Part shown: positions 1-4,506 of the stretch, piece by piece
Layout of the letters: the number at the start of each line of letters is the position of its first letter
How positions within the stretch are numbered: the first letter of the stretch is position 1
Assembly: GCA_018725455.1 (NCBI GenBank)
Contig: QLUN01000023.1
Span: forward strand, 1-9,296
Direction of reading: 5' to 3'
Origin: Chloroflexota bacterium
GTDB taxonomy: Bacteria; Chloroflexota; Dehalococcoidia; SZUA-161; SpSt-899
Length of the DNA: 9,296 nucleotides
The notes under the pieces: generated by a model
Seen by the model: only the letters and a program-made list of their open reading frames with translations
What the model was told of the DNA's origin: nothing
Database searches by the model: none
Translations under genes and position numbers: made by a program

Positions 1-28
1 TGGCCTGTGACACTGTGGAGAACCAATC

Positions 29-199
29 ATGAGCATGGTCCATCCGATGGCACGCACCACCCCGCGTACGCGGGCCGAGATTCATGAATCTCAAGCCTGC
101 CTCGCCGAAGTGGCCCAGACCTACAACATCAGCCGTGGCACGGCCCGCAAGTGGCGCAACCGCAAGACCGGGACTGGAGCTGAGAGGCTGAGAGGCTGA
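29..199 (+). pseudogene. N-terminal remnant of an IS481-family transposase
   Basis: An ATG at 29 opens a 56-codon frame. It contains an MARTTPRTRAEIHES stretch followed by a helix-turn-helix (about residues 25-44: LAEVAQTYNISRGTARKW), the usual N-terminus of IS481-type DDE transposases, which run to roughly 300 residues or more. The frame then falls into an 8-bp tandem repeat and stops at 199. The whole catalytic DDE core is missing, so the protein cannot transpose anything. The bases just upstream (from about 6, TGTGACACTGTGG) look like a terminal inverted repeat of such an element, but no partner end is visible. Family assignment rests on the N-terminal motif and remembered family sequence, not on a search. 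The remnant abuts a broken vapC, so the insertion or its decay may have caused that gene's damage. Confidence 0.7.
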
Positions 200-202
200 G
201 AG
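179..202. repeat. 8-bp tandem repeat (3 copies of GCTGAGAG)
   Basis: Three perfect head-to-tail copies of GCTGAGAG, followed by a partial GCT, sit exactly where the IS481 remnant gives way to the vapC remnant. The array is probably slippage at a deletion junction. It supplies the last codons and the stop of the transposase fragment. Confidence 0.8.
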
Positions 203-212
203 GCTTTCGACC

Positions 213-525
213 ATGCGCCGCACACTGGACACCCCTATTTGCAGCTACATCTTGCGCCGCCACCCGGCCAGCATTGGCGTCGCCCCGCTTCAGCGCGGCG
301 GTGCAGGCCTGGCTAGCTGGCTTTGACGTGCGCCCCTGGCCGGTGGAGGCCACCCACCATTACGCTCAGATGCGGGCCGCATTGGAGCGCGCTGGCCAAC
401 CGGTGGGGGCCATGGACTTGTTGATTGCGGCACACGCCATGGCTGAAGACAGCGTGATCGTGACCAACAACGCCCGAGAATTCCACCGCGTGCCGGGCCT
501 GGCGGTTGAAGAATGGGCGCTCTAG
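213..525 (+). pseudogene. vapC: Broken VapC-type PIN-domain RNase toxin
   Basis: Two pieces of one VapC protein lie in different frames. An ATG at 213 gives MRRTLDTPICSYILRRHPAS, the usual VapC start with the first catalytic Asp (residue 6), although the normal DTN reads DTP. This frame stops soon after. The second piece, readable from about 274 to 525, carries SPRFSAAVQAWL, then MDLLIAAHAMA with the third acidic site, and VTNNAREF near the end. By comparison with a normal VapC of about 130 residues, some 30-40 residues are missing between the pieces, including the second acidic residue, and the frame has shifted. A TTG at 274 could start the second piece, but it would lack the first catalytic residue. 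No vapB antitoxin lies upstream; its place is taken by the IS481 remnant. It is very likely a dead toxin. Confidence 0.8.
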
Positions 526-562
526 GCTAACATCTTCTCCATTGTCTGTCTCGTCTACCCCT

Positions 563-868
563 ATGCGCCTGTCCACCTTTGAACGTGATGCCCTCAAGCA
601 AGCCGCTCAGGCCAGTTTTGAGCCTGGGGTGGTGGTGCGGCTGTTTGGCTCGCGGGTGGCTGAAGACCTGCGCGGTGGAGACATTGACTTGCTGATTGAA
701 ACCGGGATGCGCGACCCGGCGCAGATCGCGAGGGCCCATACACGGTTCTTGTCTCTGGTGTACAGCAGGCTGGGTGAGCAGAAGGTGGATGTGCTGATTG
801 ACTATCCAGAGCGCGAACAGCGGCCAGCCATCTTTGATCTGGCCCGTCAGCAGGGCGTGCTGTTGTGA
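563..868 (+). CDS. mntA: MntA-type nucleotidyltransferase antitoxin
   Basis: A 101-residue minimal nucleotidyltransferase of the MNT family. The polymerase-beta-like signature is visible as FGSRVAEDLRGGDIDLLIE: the GS pair is at residues 29-30, the metal-binding Asp residues are 40 and 42, and a third acidic residue (Asp77) is in KVDVLID. In the characterised Shewanella pair, MntA silences its HEPN partner by adding AMP units to a tyrosine next to the toxin active site. The next gene is such a HEPN protein and overlaps this one by 4 nt (GTGA), so the two form a coupled operon with antitoxin first. I chose the ATG at 563. A TTG at 506 would extend the frame back into the vapC remnant with 19 residues that do not look like the family. 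No clear Shine-Dalgarno sequence is seen. Confidence 0.85.
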   Translation: MRLSTFERDALKQAAQASFEPGVVVRLFGSRVAEDLRGGDIDLLIETGMRDPAQIARAHTRFLSLVYSRLGEQKVDVLIDYPEREQRPAIFDLARQQGVLL

Positions 869-1341
869 ACGATCTGGCCGACCTGCGTTTGCAGGACGCC
901 TGGAAGCAATGCGCGCGGCATCTTCACTATCTGAAGCACGCGCTGCAGGCCATCCGGCGATCGCTTCCCATGACGGCGACCAGCCTGAAAGCGCTGGACG
1001 ATGAAGCCGTGCAGGACTGGGACCAGTTGATCCTGCGCTTCACCAAACTCCAGGACACCATGGGTGCCAGGCTGTTCCCGGCGGCGCTTGATGTGCTGCA
1101 AGAGGCTTATGAAGACCGCCCGATGATCGACAAGCTGCACCGCCTGGAGAAGTTGGGCTACCTGGCGAGCATGGAACAGTGGCACGAGCTGCGGGTGATT
1201 CGCAACCGTTTTGCGCACGACTACCCTGAAGACGATGCATTGAAGGCGGCCTACCTGAACGAGGCCGCAGCAGCGGTGTCGGTTCTTGAAGCCCTGCTCG
1301 GGCGCTTTGAACCCTTGGTGGCTGGCCGGGCCCAGCCATGA
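865..1341 (+). CDS. hepT: HepT-type HEPN ribonuclease toxin
   Basis: A 158-residue, mostly helical HEPN-domain protein starting at a GTG inside the stop region of mntA. The HEPN RNase signature R-X4-H-X-Y is complete near the C-terminus: Arg113, His118 and Tyr120 within VIRNRFAHDYPED. Arg and His are the catalytic residues of the family. The Tyr corresponds to the residue that MntA-type partners AMPylate, so both halves of the toxin-antitoxin chemistry appear intact. In the cell it would cleave RNA in the cytoplasm when not modified. The length is somewhat above the shortest HepT proteins and similar to other HEPN proteins paired with MNT partners. The exact RNA target cannot be read from the sequence. 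Downstream comes a boundary sequence that resembles the intergenic elements further right. Confidence 0.82.
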   Translation: MNDLADLRLQDAWKQCARHLHYLKHALQAIRRSLPMTATSLKALDDEAVQDWDQLILRFTKLQDTMGARLFPAALDVLQEAYEDRPMIDKLHRLEKLGYLASMEQWHELRVIRNRFAHDYPEDDALKAAYLNEAAAAVSVLEALLGRFEPLVAGRAQP

Positions 1342-1367
1342 GCGCTGACGCTGGCAGAGCGGCAACC

Positions 1368-1445
1368 CGCAGGGCTATCGGGGTTGATCAAAACTGCCTC
1401 GCCACTGCATCCACCAGCCCACCCAACCCTAGCGCAAGTTTTTGG
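1368..1445. repeat. Degenerate copy of the intergenic composite element
   Basis: The 15-mer CGGGGTTGATCAAAA at 1379-1393 is identical to 4140-4154, and GCAAGTTTT at 1434-1442 matches the core of the perfect 26-bp repeat at 4165-4190. The order of the two pieces is the same in both places (spacing about 40-55 bp here, about 20-35 bp there). A weak AACCC/GGGTT stem (about 1368-1387) occupies the position of the strong terminator hairpin in the other copy. Taken alone each match is short; the shared order is what suggests homology. Confidence 0.35.
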
Positions 1446-1687
1446 CCAGGGGCCACCGCTGGCTGGCCATGCTGGAGTCGGGGAAAGTAAAGTCCCTGAA
1501 GGAAATTGGCATGCGGGAGGGGATCGACAACAGCTACGTGAGCCGGATAGTCAACCTGACCACGCTGGCGCCCGACATCGTGGTGGTCATCCTGAACGTC
1601 GCACGGCCGAAGCACATCACGCTGTTCGACTTGGCGGTCGATCCACCAGCGCTTTGGAATGAGCAGCGCAAGAGAGTCGGACTCTGA
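1433..1687 (+). pseudogene. 5'-truncated HTH protein of the recombinase-associated type
   Basis: The open frame follows a stop at 1430-1432 and reads LARGHRWLAMLESGK, KSLKEIGMREGIDNSYVSRI (a helix-turn-helix), LTTLAPDIVVVILN, and a final DPPALWNEQRKRVGL. This pattern (RAHRW.., HTH, LAP-I--AIL, W-EQR) is one I associate with small proteins encoded beside serine recombinases in phage and islands. Those proteins have a longer N-terminus, absent here. The only start near the head of the frame is TTG at 1442, and GCAAGTTTT (part of the intergenic element) sits right at the truncation point, so the 5' part was probably lost at that junction. It converges on tacT with 16 bp between the two stops. 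The family assignment comes from memory and is moderate. Confidence 0.5.
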
Positions 1688-1703
1688 GAGGTGGAGACGC
1701 CCT

Positions 1704-2207
1704 TCAGCTCAACATGCCCTTGAGGTCTTTGAGCATCAGGAACAGATGGTACGGATCGGTCGGGCTGGGCTCGAATTCCCACGATTCGTACCACTGCCGC
1801 GCCGCATCGTCCTTGGCATGCACCAGCAGGCAACGAATGCCGGCGATGTCGGCGGCCTGTGCGGTGCGCAGCAGCGCATCCTTGAGCAAGGCCTGGCCCA
1901 GGCCTTTGCGCTGATGCTCCTTGTCCACCGCGAGCCGGGCCAGGATCATGACCGGTACCAGGTGACGCGCCAGCCCCTTCATCACTCTTGACGGCGCGGC
2001 AATCGGATCGACACTGCCGACGGCGAGGCTGTAGAAGCCGACCACTGCGTCGCCGTGGCAGCAGACGTAGGTCTGCGCGCTGTTGGCCTTCTGGTTGACG
2101 AGCGCGTAGCGCTGCAGGAACTGGTTCAGCGCGTCCTGGCCGCAGTCGAAAGCATCGACCTGATCCGTCGCCGCCAGCTTGCGAACGGGTGAGTAGCCAT
2201 CGCTCAA
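1704..2207 (-). CDS. tacT: TacT-type GNAT acetyltransferase toxin
   Basis: A 167-residue GNAT-fold protein. Known TacT toxins acetylate the amino group of aminoacyl-tRNAs and so block translation. Visible family marks are FDCGQDALNQFL near the N-terminus, the acetyl-CoA binding loop QRKGLG (residues 99-104), LVHAKDDAARQWYESWEF with a tyrosine at residue 140 (the position of the catalytic Tyr in Salmonella TacT), and the terminal YHLFLMLKDLK. The length is typical. The start is TTG at 2207, which overlaps the TGA of tacA by 4 nt (TTGA). The ATG at 2200 is out of frame. The rare start plus overlap would keep toxin synthesis tied to and below antitoxin synthesis. No U-tract terminator is seen after the stop. 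Confidence 0.88.
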   Translation of the reverse strand: MSDGYSPVRKLAATDQVDAFDCGQDALNQFLQRYALVNQKANSAQTYVCCHGDAVVGFYSLAVGSVDPIAAPSRVMKGLARHLVPVMILARLAVDKEHQRKGLGQALLKDALLRTAQAADIAGIRCLLVHAKDDAARQWYESWEFEPSPTDPYHLFLMLKDLKGMLS

Positions 2208-2482
2208 CCGAGCACCCCGGGTTCATTCAGCAACTTCTTCAGGCGCAGCTTGCCCTGCACCGGCCGATCCAGCGCTTCCTGGAACGCTTGCCACTGCGCC
2301 TCGTCGAGCACGAACTGGCGACGATCCGCCAGCGTCTGCGCGGCCGCCGTCACGCCTGCGTCGAGCAGGAACTCGCTCACGTTCTTGTGGCAGGCGCGTG
2401 CGGCCTCTTGCAGCATCTGCTTGACCGGCGTACTTGCACGAACATCAATGCGTTCGGTCTTGGAAAGATTCAGGGTGCTCAT
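2204..2482 (-). CDS. tacA: DUF1778 / TacA-type antitoxin
   Basis: A 92-residue DUF1778 antitoxin. The N-terminal half (KTERIDVRASTPVKQMLQEA to about residue 50) is a ribbon-helix-helix DNA-binding domain. The C-terminal half, with FVLDEAQWQAFQEALDRPV and LRLKKLLNEPG, is the segment that wraps and blocks the GNAT toxin in this family. The ATG at 2482 is preceded by a strong GGAGGGG ribosome site (2487-2493). It is the first gene of the operon and overlaps tacT. Together with tacT it should repress the promoter just upstream, where two TCCGGAC-type sites flank the -10 box. Confidence 0.9.
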   Translation of the reverse strand: MSTLNLSKTERIDVRASTPVKQMLQEAARACHKNVSEFLLDAGVTAAAQTLADRRQFVLDEAQWQAFQEALDRPVQGKLRLKKLLNEPGVLG

Positions 2483-2486
2483 GGTG

Positions 2487-2544
2487 CCCCTCCGGACTGA
2501 TTTTGGATGGCCCTATTATATTTGTCCGGACGGCGTCCTGACAG
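2487..2544 (-). promoter_or_regulatory. tacAT promoter, operator pair and RBS
   Basis: Reading leftward, a perfect TATAAT (+ strand 2515-2520) lies 18 bp from CTGTCA (2539-2544), a 4/6 match to a -35 box. Two inverted 7-bp sites, TCCGGAC at 2491-2497 and GTCCGGA at 2524-2530, bracket the -10. The outer one is part of the 8-bp palindrome GTCCGGAC (2524-2531). The inner one overlaps the ribosome site. The placement suits autorepression by the TacA RHH domain; binding is inferred. Confidence 0.65.
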
Positions 2545-2560
2545 GTGTTAGCGTCGGTCC

Positions 2561-2656
2561 AAATCTGCGTAAATCTGGCGGCGGTAAACGGTGGCGGGAT
2601 TGGGTGGCGCAATCTGGCGTCCATTTTTGGTGGTGGATTCTGGTGGCGGTTTTCGA
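2561..2656. repeat. Clustered G-rich repeats (AATCTGG / GGTGGCG), possible IS end
   Basis: AAATCTG occurs twice 10 bp apart (2561, 2571). GGTGGCG or GGTGGTG units then recur at about 2590, 2603, 2629 and 2641, each followed by ATT- or TTT-type bases. Repeated short motifs of this kind occur at the ends of IS21-family elements, where the transposase binds several sites, but no istA or istB sequence is present. No gene is supported here. Two + strand ORFs that cross the segment have repeat-driven, non-protein-like composition. Confidence 0.3.
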
Positions 2657-2725
2657 TGCTGAGAGTGCCAACAACACGGGCTCCGTCAGGGGCCCTTGTT
2701 GTTGGCGCGGGAGACTCGTTGGCGC

Positions 2726-2872
2726 TCAGAACGGCCAGTCCGGGTCAAAGTCGTCCGACGATTCCCGGGTCACGCGCTGCTTGCGCAGCAGATCCTGGAT
2801 GACCCGTCCGTAATGGGTCCAGACACGATCGCGCAGATCATCAAGCCAGTGAGTGCGAAGGAGCCTGAACAG
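2726..2872 (-). pseudogene. C-terminal fragment of an unidentified protein
   Basis: The last 48 or so codons of a - strand frame look genuinely protein-coding: RTHWLDDLRDRVWTHYGRVI, then QDLLRKQRVTRESS and an acidic DDFDPDWPF end. Upstream of about 2872 the frame continues into sequence that looks like an insertion-sequence end, where its translation loses protein character. The simplest reading is a gene cut by an insertion, with only the 3' end kept. I do not recognise the family. No start codon or ribosome site belongs to the fragment, so it is unlikely to be expressed as a defined protein. Confidence 0.4.
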
Positions 2873-2930
2873 ATGTCCCTGATTTTGGCCGCATGTCCAC
2901 CGTTTCGGCCATTTGTCCGTGAGGGCGGAC
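2873..2930. mobile_element. Possible solitary end of an IS21-like element
   Basis: From TGTCCCTG at 2873 there are two related units with a 20-bp period: TTTTGGCCGCATGTCC (2883-2898) and TTTCGGCCATTTGTCC (2903-2918). Multiple direct repeats beginning with a TGT end are characteristic of IS21-family termini, and GGCCAAAATCAGGGACA on the other strand resembles such ends as I remember them. No transposase follows, so at best this is a solo end. Confidence 0.35.
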
Positions 2931-2964
2931 GGTTGACCACGTGCTGACCGGCCTCCCGAGCTTG

Positions 2965-2994
2965 TGAGCACTGGTGCGGATTGCTGCGGGTCAA
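2965..2994. repeat. 10-bp-phased TGNG decamers, copy 1
   Basis: TGAG at 2965, TGCG at 2975 and TGCG at 2985 are exactly 10 bp apart (GGTGCGGATT then GCTGCGGGTC). The same periodic motif recurs at 4231-4270, 7027-7086 and 7140-7169. Confidence 0.5.
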
Positions 2995-3077
2995 GCGCCC
3001 AACAGGCGGCGAGCAAGCACGCTTTGCATGTCACGGCGTCCATCAGCAATCAGGTAAATGATGTGTCTTTGCAAGTT
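2991..3077 (-). pseudogene. 28-codon C-terminal scrap next to the 26-bp repeat
   Basis: After an in-frame TAA (3078-3080) that lies inside the 26-bp direct repeat, the - strand reads NLQRHIIYLIADGRR then DMQSVLARRLLGA and stops at 2991. The composition looks like real protein, but there is no start codon at its head. The reading breaks exactly at the repeat, suggesting that the repeat-bounded mazEF segment replaced or displaced the rest of a gene. The family is not recognised. Confidence 0.3.
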
Positions 3078-3088
3078 TTAGTGGTGGT
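3063..3088. repeat. 26-bp direct repeat, left copy
   Basis: The 26 bases starting GTGTCTTTGCAAG and ending TTTTAGTGGTGGT are identical to 4165-4190, in direct orientation and 1102 bp apart. The pair brackets mazEF and its terminator. The sequences on either side of the two copies differ, as expected for a target or attachment duplication rather than a longer duplication. Confidence 0.9.
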
Positions 3089-3128
3089 CAGCAGGGGAAT
3101 TGAAGTTTCGTTCGGGAGCTTGCGCAAA

Positions 3129-3155
3129 GATGCGAAAAGACAACAACGATTGTTG
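3129..3155 (-). terminator. Weak candidate terminator after mazF
   Basis: CAACAA (3141-3146) and TTGTTG (3150-3155) form a perfect 6-bp stem with a 3-nt loop, 13 bp beyond the mazF stop. Reading leftward, TCTTTT follows (3135-3140). The stem is AT-rich and short, so termination would be weak. Confidence 0.3.
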
Positions 3156-3167
3156 GGTGTTTGCGGG

Positions 3168-3512
3168 TCACGCGATAGCCAGCAACGCTTTAATTTTTGC
3201 CCTGACGTGGGCCATCACTGAGGTTGGGGCGACCGCCTTTTTCTTCGCATTTCGAATCTTCCAGTCGAGCGATTTCACTTGATCAGACAGCACCGCACCG
3301 GGAACCCCGTCAATCTCAAACACTACCTCAAAGGGATGCCCCTTAACTTTGGTGCTCATGGGGCAGCAGACCATCAGCCCTGTTTTTCCGTTGTAGCTTG
3401 CTGGACTGACGACCAAAGCAGGACGATGCCCAGCTTGCTCATGTCCAGCCTGGGGATAAAACTCCAGCCAAACAACATCTCCAGCATCAGGCACATAGCG
3501 ACGCGATGCCAT
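3168..3512 (-). CDS. mazF: MazF/PemK-type mRNA interferase toxin
   Basis: A 114-residue type II toxin of the MazF/PemK/ChpB family, whose members cut mRNA at short sequence motifs without needing the ribosome. The SH3-like barrel is readable in order: GDVVWLEFYPQAG, then GHRPALVVSPASYN with the conserved Arg of the active site, CCPMSTKVKGHPFEV with the conserved Ser/Thr, GAVLSDQVKSLDW, and a terminal helix (VMAHVRAKIKALLAI). The length is normal. I chose the ATG at 3512, whose A is the last base of the mazE TGA (TGATG junction). A TTG one codon earlier is also possible. The cleavage motif cannot be predicted. The gene follows mazE and lies within the stretch bracketed by the 26-bp direct repeats. 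Confidence 0.92.
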   Translation of the reverse strand: MASRRYVPDAGDVVWLEFYPQAGHEQAGHRPALVVSPASYNGKTGLMVCCPMSTKVKGHPFEVVFEIDGVPGAVLSDQVKSLDWKIRNAKKKAVAPTSVMAHVRAKIKALLAIA

Positions 3513-3754
3513 CAAAGCGCCTCTTTGCCCACTGGCTTGCCGAAGCTGACCTCAGCATGCGCATTTTGCGGGGTGATTCCAGCGAGCAAGTCATCCAAGT
3601 TGTATTCCACATGCTCAGATGGCTCAATCACGATACGTCCTCGACTGACGATGATTGTTACCTTCTGATCCAGGCTTAAGGCAGCTTCCTTTAGCGCCAA
3701 TGCAGGCAACCTCAGGGCCGGGCTGTTGCCCCATTTTCGAATGACAGTTTCCAT
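3512..3754 (-). CDS. mazE: MazE-type AbrB-fold antitoxin
   Basis: An 80-residue antitoxin with the swapped-hairpin AbrB/MazE DNA-binding fold: METVIRKWGNSPALRLPA at the N-terminus (the family's KWGNS..RLP signature) and a second strand pair, LDQKVTIIVSRGRIVIEP, ending near residue 46. The rest is a flexible acidic tail (HVEYNLDDLLAGI...) of the type that inserts into the MazF groove. It is the first gene of the pair and shares one base with mazF. The start at 3754 is preceded by AAGGAC as a ribosome site. An excellent promoter with an overlapping palindrome lies upstream, consistent with repression by MazE and the MazEF complex. Confidence 0.92.
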   Translation of the reverse strand: METVIRKWGNSPALRLPALALKEAALSLDQKVTIIVSRGRIVIEPSEHVEYNLDDLLAGITPQNAHAEVSFGKPVGKEAL

Positions 3755-3772
3755 GATTGAGTCCTTAAAAAT

Positions 3773-3809
3773 GTTTCTACATTGTAGACACTAACTTGCC
3801 GCGCGTCAA
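3773..3809 (-). promoter_or_regulatory. mazEF promoter with overlapping 13-bp palindrome
   Basis: Reading leftward: TTGACG (+ strand 3804-3809), exactly 17 bp, then TACAAT (3781-3786). The -10 lies inside the perfect palindrome TCTACATTGTAGA (3776-3788), which extends to 19 bp (3773-3791) with one mismatched pair. Transcription would start around 3773-3775, about 20 nt before the ATG. The palindrome is a natural MazE operator; binding is inferred from family behaviour. Confidence 0.8.
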
Positions 3810-3856
3810 CTCGCGGTAGCATTGCCTCAATGTCGTTCCAATGGGATTTAGACGCC

Positions 3857-3895
3857 AAGTCTGTGCGGGCAAAACACAGTCTGCTGCGCAGACTT
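3857..3895. other. Mutually exclusive hairpins in the gene-free stretch right of mazE
   Basis: Between the mazE promoter and the 26-bp repeat (3810-4164) no gene is supported. The one visible structure is two copies of AGTCTG (3858-3863 and 3878-3883) competing for a single CAGACT (3889-3894). One pairing gives a stem of about 11 pairs with wobbles, the other a compact 6-pair hairpin. It could belong to an unannotated small RNA or be chance. The + strand ORF across this region runs through a terminator and the repeat and is not convincing. Confidence 0.3.
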
Positions 3896-4112
3896 AAGGC
3901 GATTCTTTCTCTCGCTGTTTTTGCGATGCAGCCCGATGCTCGAAAAACATCCGGGGTCACTGCAATGCGTAAGTTGTTGATTTTGAATGATTCATCCTTG
4001 CGGACTTGCCCGTTTGCGCATCCGCAGGGAGTAGAGAAAGAAAGAGGGAAAACGGGCCAGGAACGCCAAAATCAGGCCTCGCGTCGGCTGGCAAAGTCCG
4101 CAAGCCCAAGTG

Positions 4113-4146
4113 AAAAACCCCGCCAGGCTTGGGGCCTGACGGGGTT
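4113..4146 (-). terminator. Strong intrinsic terminator for leftward transcription
   Basis: Arms AACCCCGCCAGGC (4116-4128) and GCCTGACGGGGTT (4134-4146) pair over 13 positions with one mismatch around a 5-nt loop. On the - strand the hairpin is followed by TTTTT (4113-4117). It would stop transcripts arriving from the three-gene operon before they enter the mazEF unit. The + strand side (GATCAAAA) has no U-run. Confidence 0.75.
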
Positions 4147-4164
4147 GATCAAAATGCAAAGAGG

Positions 4165-4190
4165 GTGTCTTTGCAAGTTTTAGTGGTGGT
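4165..4190. repeat. 26-bp direct repeat, right copy
   Basis: Identical to 3063-3088. Its last three bases overlap the first three of the 25-bp block shared with 7088-7112, so here the repeat is part of the larger composite element. The left copy stands without that block. Confidence 0.9.
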
Positions 4191-4230
4191 GGGATGGTAC
4201 CCCGCACCAAACGACTATTGAAAGTACGGA

Positions 4231-4270
4231 AGCGAAGCGCTGCGGGCTGCTGCGAACCATTGCGAACTCG
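4231..4270. repeat. 10-bp-phased TGCG decamers, copy 2
   Basis: Four consecutive decamers: AGCGAAGCGC, TGCGGGCTGC, TGCGAACCAT and TGCGAACTCG. TGCG falls at 4241, 4251 and 4261, one helical turn apart. Sites in register on one DNA face suggest cooperative protein binding. Confidence 0.6.
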
Positions 4271-4377
4271 ATAGAAAGGCCTGCTGGGGCGCCCTGCGGC
4301 CGTGGACGATCAAGCAGGTTTTTCGCTTTGATTGGTGCCCGGAAAGGCTGCTCAACCTCGTCTGCTTTCGAGCCCCA

Positions 4378-4412
4378 GTTCAGTTCCCAAACGCGGAATT
4401 GAACCCGCGTCC
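4378..4412. repeat. T-arm-like hairpin with 19-mer, copy A
   Basis: GTTCAGTTCC (4378-4387) pairs with GGAATTGAAC (4395-4404) over all 10 positions (one G-T wobble), with a 7-nt loop. The right arm lies in the 19-mer shared with 7259-7277. On the - strand GCGGGTTCAATTCCGC resembles the T-arm of a tRNA or tmRNA 3' end, as often seen at island attachment sites, but no complete tRNA or tmRNA is present. Confidence 0.5.
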
Positions 4413-4413
4413 G

Positions 4414-4506
4414 TCAGATCGCTACCTTCCACTCCCGCAACTGGCTGACGGTCTGTGTCATTCCCTGCTTGAGCAGCGTGTCCAGGTACTCGTCAACGGA
4501 GCGAGT
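4414..4506 (-). other. 30-codon in-frame extension beyond the amber stop of the SHDCD gene
   Basis: Directly after the TAG of the gene at 4507-5355, the same frame stays open for 30 codons and looks like protein: TRSVDEYLDTLLKQG then MTQTVSQLREWKVAI, ending at a TGA (4414-4416) beside the 19-mer. The only internal ATG would give 15 residues. It could be a tail lost by an amber mutation, amber readthrough, a scrap of another gene, or chance. Confidence 0.35.

Larger units (their letters stand above)
4091..4412. repeat. Intergenic composite element, copy A
   Basis: A gene-free stretch whose blocks recur in the same order at 6953-7277: GCAAAGTCCGCAAGC (4091-4105), a leftward terminator, a GATCAA motif, a 25-bp block beginning GGTGGGATGG (4188-4212; 21 of 25 identical to 7088-7112), phased TGCG decamers, and a T-arm-like hairpin with the 19-mer CGGAATTGAACCCGCGTCC (4394-4412, identical at 7259-7277). 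CGATCAAGCAG (4309-4319) also recurs at 6983-6993 but in a shifted position. The copies are strongly diverged between blocks. Together A and B bracket the three-gene operon as direct repeats. Confidence 0.6.

Noticed and set aside
847..1365. 172-codon - strand ORF opposite hepT
   Set aside because: Antisense shadow of the well-supported HEPN gene; its translation has no family character.
1534..2226. 230-codon - strand ORF across tacT
   Set aside because: Shadow frame of tacT, rich in Arg/Gly/Ala as expected from GC-rich off-frame reading.
3830..4183. 117-codon + strand ORF between mazE and the 26-bp repeat
   Set aside because: It reads through the terminator hairpin and the 26-bp repeat, has no ribosome site and no recognisable domain. 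The first 60 or so codons cannot be fully excluded.
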